Below are positions 1 through 5,759 of a stretch of DNA of 5,759 nt, in pieces; positions within the stretch are counted from its first letter, which is position 1, and every line of letters begins with the position of its first letter. The notes under the pieces were generated by a model that worked only from the letters and a program-made list of their open reading frames with translations, was not told the DNA's origin and did not search any database. A program made the position numbers and the translations under genes. This DNA comes from an uncultured Saprospiraceae bacterium (lineage in GTDB: Bacteria; Bacteroidota; Bacteroidia; Chitinophagales; Saprospiraceae), in the NCBI GenBank assembly GCA_938033975.1, contig CALHKJ010000270.1:1-5759 (forward strand), in the 5' to 3' direction.

Positions 1-638
1 TCTTCATCAAGCCATTTCCATTGTGCTTCTCCCAAGATAGTTCCTTTAGAGTCGCCTTTGAATTTTCCTTTGACACCCACAATAGGATCTCTAAAATATC
101 TTGTGTCTAAAATGAAAACGTCGATATCAATGCCATACTGATTGATTGAAAACCTATCATATATACCTTGTCTATTTCTTCTTGGATGATCTTTGGGAAT
201 CTCAAGAAAATCCAACATCAATTGTTGACTTACTTCCTTGGCAGGGAATTCTTTTCCTCCATCATTGACACCATAGTCATGATCATCCCAGGTGCCATTT
301 ATTTGAATGTTACTTTTGAATCTACTGTAGCCTGCATTATCATTTAATTTATTGTATTTTGCTTGCAGCACTTCTGGATCTTCCGAGTCGCCATAGATAT
401 TGTCTCCTAGCCATAAAAAGATGTCTCCTTTTTCTTGTGTCAAGTCTTGCCAAAGTGGTTGAGCTTGGTCTTCTTTATTGCAGGAGCCAAATAGTATTTT
501 TATGGTTTGATTATCGTCAAGATCTTCGCTCTTGATTACTTCTTGCTTATCATTTTTTTCAAATTGCTTTTTCGCTGTTTTGCAAGCTCCTGCGATTAGG
601 ATAAAGGTGAAGCCAAAGATGAGGAAGTTGTTTTTCAT
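1..638 (-). CDS. Alkaline phosphatase D (PhoD-like) family lipoprotein, 3'-truncated by window edge
   Basis: The reverse strand encodes 212 codons with no stop, running off the left edge. This is a metal-dependent phosphohydrolase of the PhoD-like metallophosphatase family, which cleaves phosphomono- or diesters outside the cytoplasm. Residues 1-19 are a short lipoprotein signal: MKNN, a hydrophobic stretch, then AGAC with Cys19 as the likely lipidated residue (Ala at -3 is tolerated but not the classic Leu). A polar linker (20-45) follows. Family motifs come in the expected order: LFGSCNKEDQAQPLW (49-63), WLGDNIYGD (76-84, metal-binding GDN), TWDDHDYG (116-123), LDTRYFRD (177-184) and ILGEAQWKWLDE (201-212). 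The C-terminal metal-binding His motifs lie beyond the window. I chose ATG at 638 because it begins a typical MKN lipoprotein leader. An in-frame ATG at 647 would add only MQS. The gene is transcribed divergently from the sigma factor operon. The family is certain; the substrate is not, since many Bacteroidota members have no proven phosphate-starvation role. Confidence 0.93.
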   Translation of the reverse strand, partial: MKNNFLIFGFTFILIAGACKTAKKQFEKNDKQEVIKSEDLDDNQTIKILFGSCNKEDQAQPLWQDLTQEKGDIFLWLGDNIYGDSEDPEVLQAKYNKLNDNAGYSRFKSNIQINGTWDDHDYGVNDGGKEFPAKEVSQQLMLDFLEIPKDHPRRNRQGIYDRFSINQYGIDIDVFILDTRYFRDPIVGVKGKFKGDSKGTILGEAQWKWLDE

Positions 639-884
639 TGATTGCATCTTATAAATTGGTTTTAAAGCAGTATCAAGTTATCAATTCTTCTCTTAATATC
701 TTACTGTCTGAATATTTTAGCCATTCGAAAATTGATTTATCACAGAATATCTCGATTTGTAGGTATTCTAGGCCTTGTTTTATTAAATCACATAATATAT
801 TCTTTGCTACAATAATTATTATTTTCCACTATAACAAACCTTTCTCTTTGGTAATGAAATCAGGTGAAATTGTTTAACTTAGAT

Positions 885-926
885 TCAATCATTGTTAATT
901 TATCCATTAATTATTGTAAATCAATC
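885..926. repeat. Cluster of symmetric ATTG/CAAT elements upstream of sigma gene
   Basis: Several short symmetries lie within 42 bp. CAATCATTG (886-894) is a perfect palindrome around a central C. TTAAT (895-899) is mirrored by ATTAA (906-910) across 6 bases. ATTG (913-916) is mirrored by CAAT (922-925) across 5 bases. TCAATC occurs at both ends (885-890 and 921-926), and ATTGTTAA (891-898) is nearly repeated as ATTGTAAA (913-920) 22 bp later, about two helical turns. The position, 40-80 bp before the sigma gene, would suit an operator. In DNA this AT-rich, short symmetries also arise by chance, so the regulatory reading is weak. Confidence 0.25.
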
Positions 927-932
927 GCAGAT

Positions 933-941
933 AAGAAGGGG
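933..941 (+). promoter_or_regulatory. Purine-rich Shine-Dalgarno-like tract ahead of sigma gene
   Basis: AAGAAGGGG is the only SD-like sequence near the start of the sigma gene. It ends 24 bases before the TTG at 966, too far for normal initiation, but exactly 9 bases before an in-frame ATT at 951. It could therefore mark an unusual ATT start, or be irrelevant, because many Bacteroidota genes initiate without an SD. The frame upstream of 951 is closed by TAA at 942-944, so these two codons are the only realistic start choices. Confidence 0.3.
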
Positions 942-965
942 TAAAATTTAATTACAAAAACCACA

Positions 966-1526
966 TTGGAAGATTTAGAAATAATAGAATCCTTACAACA
1001 CGGGGGAAAGGAAAAGGAGAAGATTGCTCATTTCCTATTTGATCAATATCAAGGATACATCCCAAAAGTGAAAGAAAAGCTTGGGATGAATCAAGCTGAT
1101 GCTCAAGATGCATATGCTGATGCAATTATAAAGTTGATTCGTCAACTATCTAATGGAGCTTTTGAAGGTAAGAGCAAGCTTTCAAGCTATTTTTATTCCA
1201 TCTTTTATAATAGCTCGGTTGACGTTTTACGAAAAAAGTCGACCAATAAGATAAAGGAACTGCCTCTTCAAGAGTTTGATCAAAGAGAGCAAGCCTTATG
1301 GGATATTGTCGACACAGAAGAAAAGGCCACACATGTAATGTTGGTTATGAACCAGATGGGAGGTTCTTGTAAAAAGATCCTTGTAGATTGGGCATTTTAC
1401 GGATTCAGTATGGAAGAAATAGCTCAACGGTCATCCTTGAGAAATGCAGAGAGTGCGAGAAGTATGAAATATAAATGCATAAAAAAATTAAGAGATTTAT
1501 TGTCAGATAAGTTATTTCAATCATGA
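966..1526 (+). CDS. ECF-type RNA polymerase sigma-70 factor (TTG start)
   Basis: This 186-residue protein is an alternative sigma factor that would direct RNA polymerase to a small regulon, probably including its own operon. Region 2 spans about residues 20-91: DAQDAYADAIIKLIRQL (45-61) fits the region 2.2 core-binding helix, and KLSSYFYSIFYNSSVDVLRK (71-90) fits region 2.3/2.4. After an acidic linker, region 4 spans about 124-178: MNQMGGSCKKIL (128-139), the helix-turn-helix part SMEEIAQRSSLRNAESAR (148-165), then a basic helix MKYKCIKKLRDLL. The size and two-domain plan match ECF factors. There is no region 3 and no C-terminal extension. The first in-frame ATG is Met41, inside region 2, so the start must be TTG at 966 or ATT at 951. 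TTG gives EDLEIIESLQHGG, an N-terminus of usual position. The stop overlaps the next gene as ATGA, implying translational coupling. The specific ECF group cannot be assigned by eye. Confidence 0.9.
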   Translation: MEDLEIIESLQHGGKEKEKIAHFLFDQYQGYIPKVKEKLGMNQADAQDAYADAIIKLIRQLSNGAFEGKSKLSSYFYSIFYNSSVDVLRKKSTNKIKELPLQEFDQREQALWDIVDTEEKATHVMLVMNQMGGSCKKILVDWAFYGFSMEEIAQRSSLRNAESARSMKYKCIKKLRDLLSDKLFQS

Positions 1527-2311
1527 AGGAAGAAATTTTAAAAAAATATATAGACTTAGCTGATCAATACTTGGATGGAACGATCAGTTCCGAAGGTCTT
1601 AGGGAATTGAAATCTGGTATGAAACAAGAACCTTTTTTGAACAAGGTGGTAGAGCAACATCTTCAGATACGAGCCAATATCAGGGTTCAGGGAGAGCAAC
1701 AATTAAGAGCAAGTCTCATGTCTAGATTTGACCAAAGTGCAAATGAGACAAGCAAATCCAAAACATGGCTAAAGGTTCTTGGAGGTTTGTTGTTGGCAGG
1801 AATCATTGCATTAGCTTTTTGGTGGATGCAAAGTGGAGGGCTGGAAAAGAATGATAATCAAAATGAAAATGAAAAGGTGGAACAGGTTCAATTTGTTGCA
1901 GAGATAGAGAAACCAAGTTTTGATATTATGAGGGCTGATAATCAAATTGTTCATGAAAAACAATGGAGTCAAGCTGTACAATATTTTCAGAATGATCAAT
2001 ATGAAAAATGTCTGGAGGAAATTGAGAAAATAGAAAATGAGGAATTCTTCCAAAAGTCAATTGGTAAAATAAGTATCCTCAAATCTTACGCACAAATACA
2101 AAGCAATAGAAGAGAAGAGGCTTTTAATACATTGAATCAAATTTCAGTAGATAATCCCTACTATGATCAAAGACAGTGGTATCAAGCAGTAAATGCCTTT
2201 CAGCTAAAGGATGACAATTTGTGTAGGAAGTACCTAAATGAAATTTTAAGCGTTCCAGATCATTATAAATTAGACGAAGCAAGATCGATGTTAGAAGAAA
2301 TTAAAGATTAA
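1523..2311 (+). CDS. Single-pass membrane protein: anti-sigma-like N-terminus, TPR-like outer domain
   Basis: This 262-residue protein is probably the membrane-bound regulator of the adjacent sigma factor. Residues about 5-65 include YLDGTISSEGLRELKSGMKQ (16-35), resembling the 'YLdGeLs...f...l..dp.l' pattern of Bacteroidota anti-sigma proteins. The HxxxCxxC zinc motif of ZAS anti-sigmas is absent. One membrane helix lies at about 83-102 (LKVLGGLLLAGIIALAFWWM), with Lys residues before it and an acidic, Asn/Glu-rich linker after it (108-122). The positive-inside rule thus puts the N-terminus in the cytoplasm and the C-terminus outside. The outer part has three TPR-like helix pairs (about 148-171, 181-208 and 217-243) and two cysteines (163, 234). 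The gene has no SD of its own and starts inside the sigma stop codon. It ends 2 bp before the TPR-CHAT gene. The membrane topology is well supported; the anti-sigma role is inferred from position and the N-terminal pattern. It could instead be a scaffold for the CHAT protein. Confidence 0.85.
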   Translation: MKEEILKKYIDLADQYLDGTISSEGLRELKSGMKQEPFLNKVVEQHLQIRANIRVQGEQQLRASLMSRFDQSANETSKSKTWLKVLGGLLLAGIIALAFWWMQSGGLEKNDNQNENEKVEQVQFVAEIEKPSFDIMRADNQIVHEKQWSQAVQYFQNDQYEKCLEEIEKIENEEFFQKSIGKISILKSYAQIQSNRREEAFNTLNQISVDNPYYDQRQWYQAVNAFQLKDDNLCRKYLNEILSVPDHYKLDEARSMLEEIKD

Positions 2312-2313
2312 GG

Positions 2314-5300
2314 ATGAAATCAGCACTTCCAATAATCATTTCCTTTCTTCTTACTTCCAGTCTATTAGGGCAATTTTATATCGAAGGGATCGCAACTGAT
2401 AGCATTGATAGACTGTATACTTCGCATGATTCATTGTATAGTCAAAATCTAAAGGCTAATCTTGATCTAATGAAGGATTTGGAAACTCATTTTCAAGATC
2501 TTTATAGCAAAATTCCATCTGATGAAATTTTTCAGAATTATGTTCACCTTAGTTTATTGAGATTTTATAATCAGTTTGCCGTTGAGGGATTTTCAAGGAA
2601 ATATGAAGATGAATTTTTTGAAATTGGTAAAAAAATACAAGATAAACTTGGAGAAGATCATTTAAGTTATTCAGAGTTTAATAAGCACAAAGGTTATTAC
2701 TTAATCAAGGCAAAGAAGGACTTTGACAAAGCAGAAAAAATATTGTTTAATGCTTTAGATCAACAGATTAAAATACTTGGAGAAGATCACCAAGATCTAG
2801 CAGAGACATATTCTTTCATAGGGGAATTGTATCGTAAATCATTTAAATTCGAAAAGGGCAAGTCATACTTTCAGAAGTGTTTTGAAATCTTAGAGCCTAA
2901 AGGATTGTCTAGCAATTATGTTTATATGGAAGCAGAAGCCTCTTTGGGTAACTTATACTTCTATGAACACAACTATGAAAAAGCCAAGCAAACTTATCAA
3001 AATATATATGACAAAATAAAAGCATCTTCTGCAGGGACTGGAAGCTTAGAGGCATTGATGCTTACTAATATTGGGGAGACATGTCGCAGACTTGATCAAT
3101 TTGCGGAAGCAATCAAATATGGAAACTTATCTAAGAAATTAACAAAAGAAACCTATGGCGTCAACTCAGCCAATATGACTTATGCCTATAGGAACCTTGC
3201 AAACAGTTACTACTCAATAGGTGATATTACTCAGGCCCATAAATACCTTGATAGTGCCATTTATATTTTGAAAGCCAATGGCTTAACAAGAAATATTGCA
3301 GTGCTGTATATAAGTAAAGGCAATTCTAGTTATAATACAACTTATCGTATTGATAATTTTTTGACTGCACTGAAGTTCTGTCCTGAAGATGCTAAGTGTG
3401 GAACCTCTGAAGAGATTGGAATATATACCGGCTTAAGTAGGGCATATTTGAAAAAAGGGAAAACTGATCTTGCAATTAATTATTTAGAAAAGGCTAAAGA
3501 AATCGCTAGGAATAATCCAGAAGAAGCAGATGATAAACTTATAAGTACTTATCTATTAATTGCCAAATTGCACAACGAAAATCAAAAATATCAAGAGTCA
3601 TTGGAGACTCTACTTTTAACAGATTCAATGACAACTCGGATAGCAAAAGGAAAATTAAAAGATGCTTATATTAAAGCCTTGCTAGTTAATCAATATTTAA
3701 AATTGGGCAAGGATTTAGATGCGCATGAAAATCTGGAATACGCTAGCAAAATCTTAGATAAATTTCCTGATGAAAGTAACTGGAGAATAGGTGAGTCCAA
3801 TTTAGAATTTGCTAAATATTATTTGCAGACCAATAACTATGAGAAAGCCTTGACACATGCAGAAAAGGCTGATAGGGTTTTTACGGATTTATATCGAGAG
3901 AAAAATGCTAAACTACACAAATCCAAACTTCTGAGAGCGAGAATATTATTTGAGGCCAATAGGAAGGAAAAGTGTAAGAATTTGCTTGAAAAAATCATGG
4001 ATCAATGTGGAATAGATTTCACAAATCCACAAAGAATAGATGCACAAGATTTTGAGTTATGGGACCAATTTCAATTGTTTATACAAATAATTAAGTTGGA
4101 ACAGGAATTAAAGAAATTCACCTTGGAAGAGTTGGAAAATCGGATTCAATTTGGAATCAATCTTACTGACAGACTAAGAAATCAATTTTTCTTTGAGTCT
4201 TCAGAATTAGAATTTTCTCAGGAAATAGAAAGATTTTTTAATCATTCAATTGAACAATTATGTGGTTTTTTAAATAAGGAAAATGATGAGAGAATTCATT
4301 CATTAATCTTTGCTTGCATCGAAAAAAATAAATCGATTAGTTTAAACAGAAGCTATTCTCGTAATATAGCAATGAATTCTGCGGATATACCAAGAGATCT
4401 TGTTTCAAAAGAAAAGAAACTGCTTTTTGATTATCAAAAAACATTAGAGAAATATAAACGACTAGAAGGAGAGATTGGCGACAGTACTGCGCAAAAATTA
4501 ATTGATGAGATGATAGCTTTTGAAGAAGATAAACGCAGATTCTTGGAAAACTTAAAAAGTGAATATCCTAATTATTACAATCAACGATACGAGCATCCCA
4601 TTAGATCACTATCTGAAACGGAGTATTATCTCAGCTCTAAGCAAGAGTCATTATTGTTGTTGCATGTTGGGGAAAGTGATGTTTATTGCTTTTATCTGGC
4701 TCCCGATATCACTAAGTTTTATATTCTCCCTCTAACTAAATTAAAAGAAAAACATCAAAGTCTGATTCAAATTATGGCAAATCATGTTAATGTTAACATT
4801 GAAAGTAATTTTCAATCAGACAAGAATGATTTTATTAAGATTTCGCGGGAGTTGCATCAGATTTATTTTGATCAAGTAGACCAGTATCTTAAGAAAATGA
4901 CAATTGTACCAGACGATTTCATCACTGCCTTTCCGTTTGACATTTTATTAACCGATGAAGTAGGAGAATCAAACAATTACAGTCAGTTGCCGTATCTTTT
5001 AAAGAAAACAGCAATTGCATATCAAGGCTCTGCTAGTCAGTTATTTCACGATGAGAAATTTAATATTGAGAGGTCATATGTTGGCTTCGGTCCTTCTTAT
5101 TCTCCTATTCAATCCAGTGTTCGTAGTGAAGTAGAGTCTAGTCCTCCAGGCTTAACATACAATGTCTCAGAAGTTGAAAGAAGTTTTGAACTTTTTGAAG
5201 GTTCTCGATTTATTAATGATGATGCAACAAAAGATGCATTTCTTCTACATGCTAATAATGCTGAAATTCTCCACATGGCAATGCATGCTCAAGTTGACAA

Positions 5301-5759
5301 CGAAGTTCCTTCTGGTTCTTATTTAAGTTTTGCTGTTGATAGTACAGACTTTCTAGGCGGAAGACTTCATGCTTATGAAATCGCACAAATGAATCTTGAA
5401 AATGAATTGGTTGTTCTAAGTGCCTGTGAAACAAACAAGTCTATTAATAACGAAGGAGATGGCTTATTGGGTATCGCTCGTGCATTTCAGTTGGCTTCAT
5501 GTCCTAATATAATTATGAGTAATTGGTTGGTAAATGATAAAAGCGCTAGCCTTATTGTATATGATTGCTTTGAAGGAATAAAAGCTGGTTTGGATACTCC
5601 CTCTGCCTTGCGCCAAGCAAAGCTAGATTATATTGAGAAAAGTCCAACCATGAACAATCACCCTGCATTTTGGGCAGGATTCACCTATTATGGTCAGTAT
5701 GTTGCCTTAGATCAAGCAGGTTCATTTCCAATTAAGTGGCTTGGTTTGGGATCACTAGC
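2314..5759 (+). CDS. Exported TPR-CHAT domain protein (caspase-like protease), 3'-truncated by window edge
   Basis: The frame is open from ATG 2314 to the window end, 1148 complete codons without a stop. The gene encodes a large CHAT-domain protein, a predicted caspase/separase-like cysteine peptidase of clan CD. Residues 1-19 are a signal peptide (MKSALP, hydrophobic core, cleavage probably at LLG/QF), so the protein should act outside the cytoplasm. TPRs fill much of residues 100-565. The kinesin-light-chain type is clear at LGEDH 112-116 and 155-159 and at YGVNSANMTYAYRNLA 281-296; further units lie at about 370-420 and 496-560. Residues 565-690 are helical without a clear repeat. A charged, probably coiled-coil stretch (690-750) leads into the CHAT domain (from about 770). 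The predicted catalytic dyad is intact: His991 in ILHMAMHA and Cys1038 in VLSACET. HPAFWAGFTYYG (1116-1127) is the usual closing motif of CHAT. The final FPIKWLGLGSL may begin a C-terminal membrane helix, but the sequence ends there. The start is 2 bp after the upstream stop with AAGG touching it, consistent with coupled translation. The substrate is unknown. Confidence 0.92.
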   Translation, partial: MKSALPIIISFLLTSSLLGQFYIEGIATDSIDRLYTSHDSLYSQNLKANLDLMKDLETHFQDLYSKIPSDEIFQNYVHLSLLRFYNQFAVEGFSRKYEDEFFEIGKKIQDKLGEDHLSYSEFNKHKGYYLIKAKKDFDKAEKILFNALDQQIKILGEDHQDLAETYSFIGELYRKSFKFEKGKSYFQKCFEILEPKGLSSNYVYMEAEASLGNLYFYEHNYEKAKQTYQNIYDKIKASSAGTGSLEALMLTNIGETCRRLDQFAEAIKYGNLSKKLTKETYGVNSANMTYAYRNLANSYYSIGDITQAHKYLDSAIYILKANGLTRNIAVLYISKGNSSYNTTYRIDNFLTALKFCPEDAKCGTSEEIGIYTGLSRAYLKKGKTDLAINYLEKAKEIARNNPEEADDKLISTYLLIAKLHNENQKYQESLETLLLTDSMTTRIAKGKLKDAYIKALLVNQYLKLGKDLDAHENLEYASKILDKFPDESNWRIGESNLEFAKYYLQTNNYEKALTHAEKADRVFTDLYREKNAKLHKSKLLRARILFEANRKEKCKNLLEKIMDQCGIDFTNPQRIDAQDFELWDQFQLFIQIIKLEQELKKFTLEELENRIQFGINLTDRLRNQFFFESSELEFSQEIERFFNHSIEQLCGFLNKENDERIHSLIFACIEKNKSISLNRSYSRNIAMNSADIPRDLVSKEKKLLFDYQKTLEKYKRLEGEIGDSTAQKLIDEMIAFEEDKRRFLENLKSEYPNYYNQRYEHPIRSLSETEYYLSSKQESLLLLHVGESDVYCFYLAPDITKFYILPLTKLKEKHQSLIQIMANHVNVNIESNFQSDKNDFIKISRELHQIYFDQVDQYLKKMTIVPDDFITAFPFDILLTDEVGESNNYSQLPYLLKKTAIAYQGSASQLFHDEKFNIERSYVGFGPSYSPIQSSVRSEVESSPPGLTYNVSEVERSFELFEGSRFINDDATKDAFLLHANNAEILHMAMHAQVDNEVPSGSYLSFAVDSTDFLGGRLHAYEIAQMNLENELVVLSACETNKSINNEGDGLLGIARAFQLASCPNIIMSNWLVNDKSASLIVYDCFEGIKAGLDTPSALRQAKLDYIEKSPTMNNHPAFWAGFTYYGQYVALDQAGSFPIKWLGLGSL
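2646..2789 (+). repeat. Identical 15-bp direct repeat within TPR codons
   Basis: ACTTGGAGAAGATCA occurs at 2646-2660 and again at 2775-2789, identical over 15 bases and offset by 129 bp (43 codons), so it is in frame. It encodes LGEDH in two successive kinesin-light-chain-type TPR units. The period fits the roughly 42-residue repeat of this TPR type. DNA-level identity at the same point of the repeat may reflect duplication or local gene conversion, or simply conserved residues with shared codon choice. Confidence 0.7.

Larger units (their letters stand above)
639..965. other. Divergent AT-rich intergenic region
   Basis: This 327-bp gap between the leftward phosphatase and the rightward sigma operon must hold the promoters of both. 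I find no exact Bacteroidota promoter (TTG about 20 bp ahead of TAnnTTTG) on either strand. The nearest -7-like matches, TCGATTTG near 754 and TCTCTTTG at 843-850 on the plus strand, each miss one base and lack a well-placed TTG. AAGGTTTG on the minus strand (from CAAACCTT near 836) is similarly imperfect for the phosphatase. No RNA gene, rho-independent terminator or convincing small gene is visible. The 79-codon plus-strand open frame (638-877) overlaps the phosphatase start and has no recognisable protein features. The right-hand part holds the symmetric elements and SD-like tract listed separately. Confidence 0.7.

Noticed and set aside
638..877. 79-codon plus-strand open frame in the intergenic region
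   Set aside because: It overlaps the phosphatase start on the other strand, has no SD or recognisable features, and its composition is that of AT-rich non-coding DNA.
1150..1332. 60-codon minus-strand open frame
   Set aside because: It is an antisense shadow of the sigma factor gene with no protein-like features.
1811..2053. 80-codon minus-strand open frame, hydrophobic and Ile/Leu/Phe-rich
   Set aside because: It is antisense to the Lys/Glu/Asn-rich part of the membrane-protein gene. Its hydrophobicity follows from reading A-rich codons backwards.
4789..4800. Perfect 12-bp palindrome AATGTTAACATT
   Set aside because: It lies deep within the CHAT coding region, is made of ordinary Asn/Val/Ile codons, and has no partner nearby. 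It is probably chance.
5252..5434. 60-codon minus-strand open frame
   Set aside because: It lies opposite the catalytic core of the CHAT domain, whose reading frame is clearly the real one.
1..5759. CRISPR array or cas genes, suggested by the resemblance to type III-E loci
   Set aside because: No regularly spaced repeats and no cas-like protein are present. Only the sigma/regulator/TPR-CHAT part of the resemblance is seen.
1..5759. Insertion sequence, integrase site or tRNA gene
   Set aside because: No transposase or integrase frame, no terminal inverted repeats and no tRNA-like cloverleaf were found by eye.

Overview
The window looks like chromosomal DNA from a Bacteroidota species, probably a Saprospira/Cytophaga-type marine or environmental lineage. 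The evidence is AT-rich DNA, weak Shine-Dalgarno signals, a short lipoprotein leader on a PhoD-type phosphatase, and a TPR-CHAT protein with a signal peptide preceded by a small ECF sigma factor. Genus cannot be told from the sequence alone.

Layout: (1) Positions 1-638, minus strand: the N-terminal 212 codons of a lipoprotein of the alkaline phosphatase D (PhoD-like metallophosphoesterase) family, cut by the left window edge. (2) Positions 639-965: a 327-bp divergent, AT-rich intergenic region with a small cluster of symmetric ATTG/CAAT elements just ahead of the rightward operon and a purine-rich SD-like tract. (3) Positions 966-1526, plus strand: an ECF-type sigma-70 factor with no ATG at its N-terminus (TTG or ATT start). 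(4) Positions 1523-2311: a single-pass membrane protein with an anti-sigma-like cytoplasmic N-terminus and a TPR-like extracytoplasmic part, overlapping the sigma gene by ATGA. (5) Positions 2314-5759, starting 2 bp later: a very large exported TPR-CHAT protein with the His/Cys dyad of CHAT (caspase-like) peptidases intact, open at the right edge after at least 1148 codons.

Genes 3-5 form one tightly packed transcription unit. My reading, which is inference, is a trans-envelope signalling module. The sigma factor would be held by the N-terminal domain of the membrane protein, and the extracytoplasmic TPR-CHAT protease would sense a ligand or protein and cleave or contact the TPR-like outer domain, releasing the sigma factor. 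The parts list (ECF sigma, sigma-binding partner, TPR-CHAT protease) resembles the sigma/Csx30/Csx29 set of type III-E CRISPR (Craspase) loci, but no CRISPR array or cas gene is visible here and the predicted location is the periplasm rather than the cytoplasm. The divergent phosphatase has no evident functional tie to the module.
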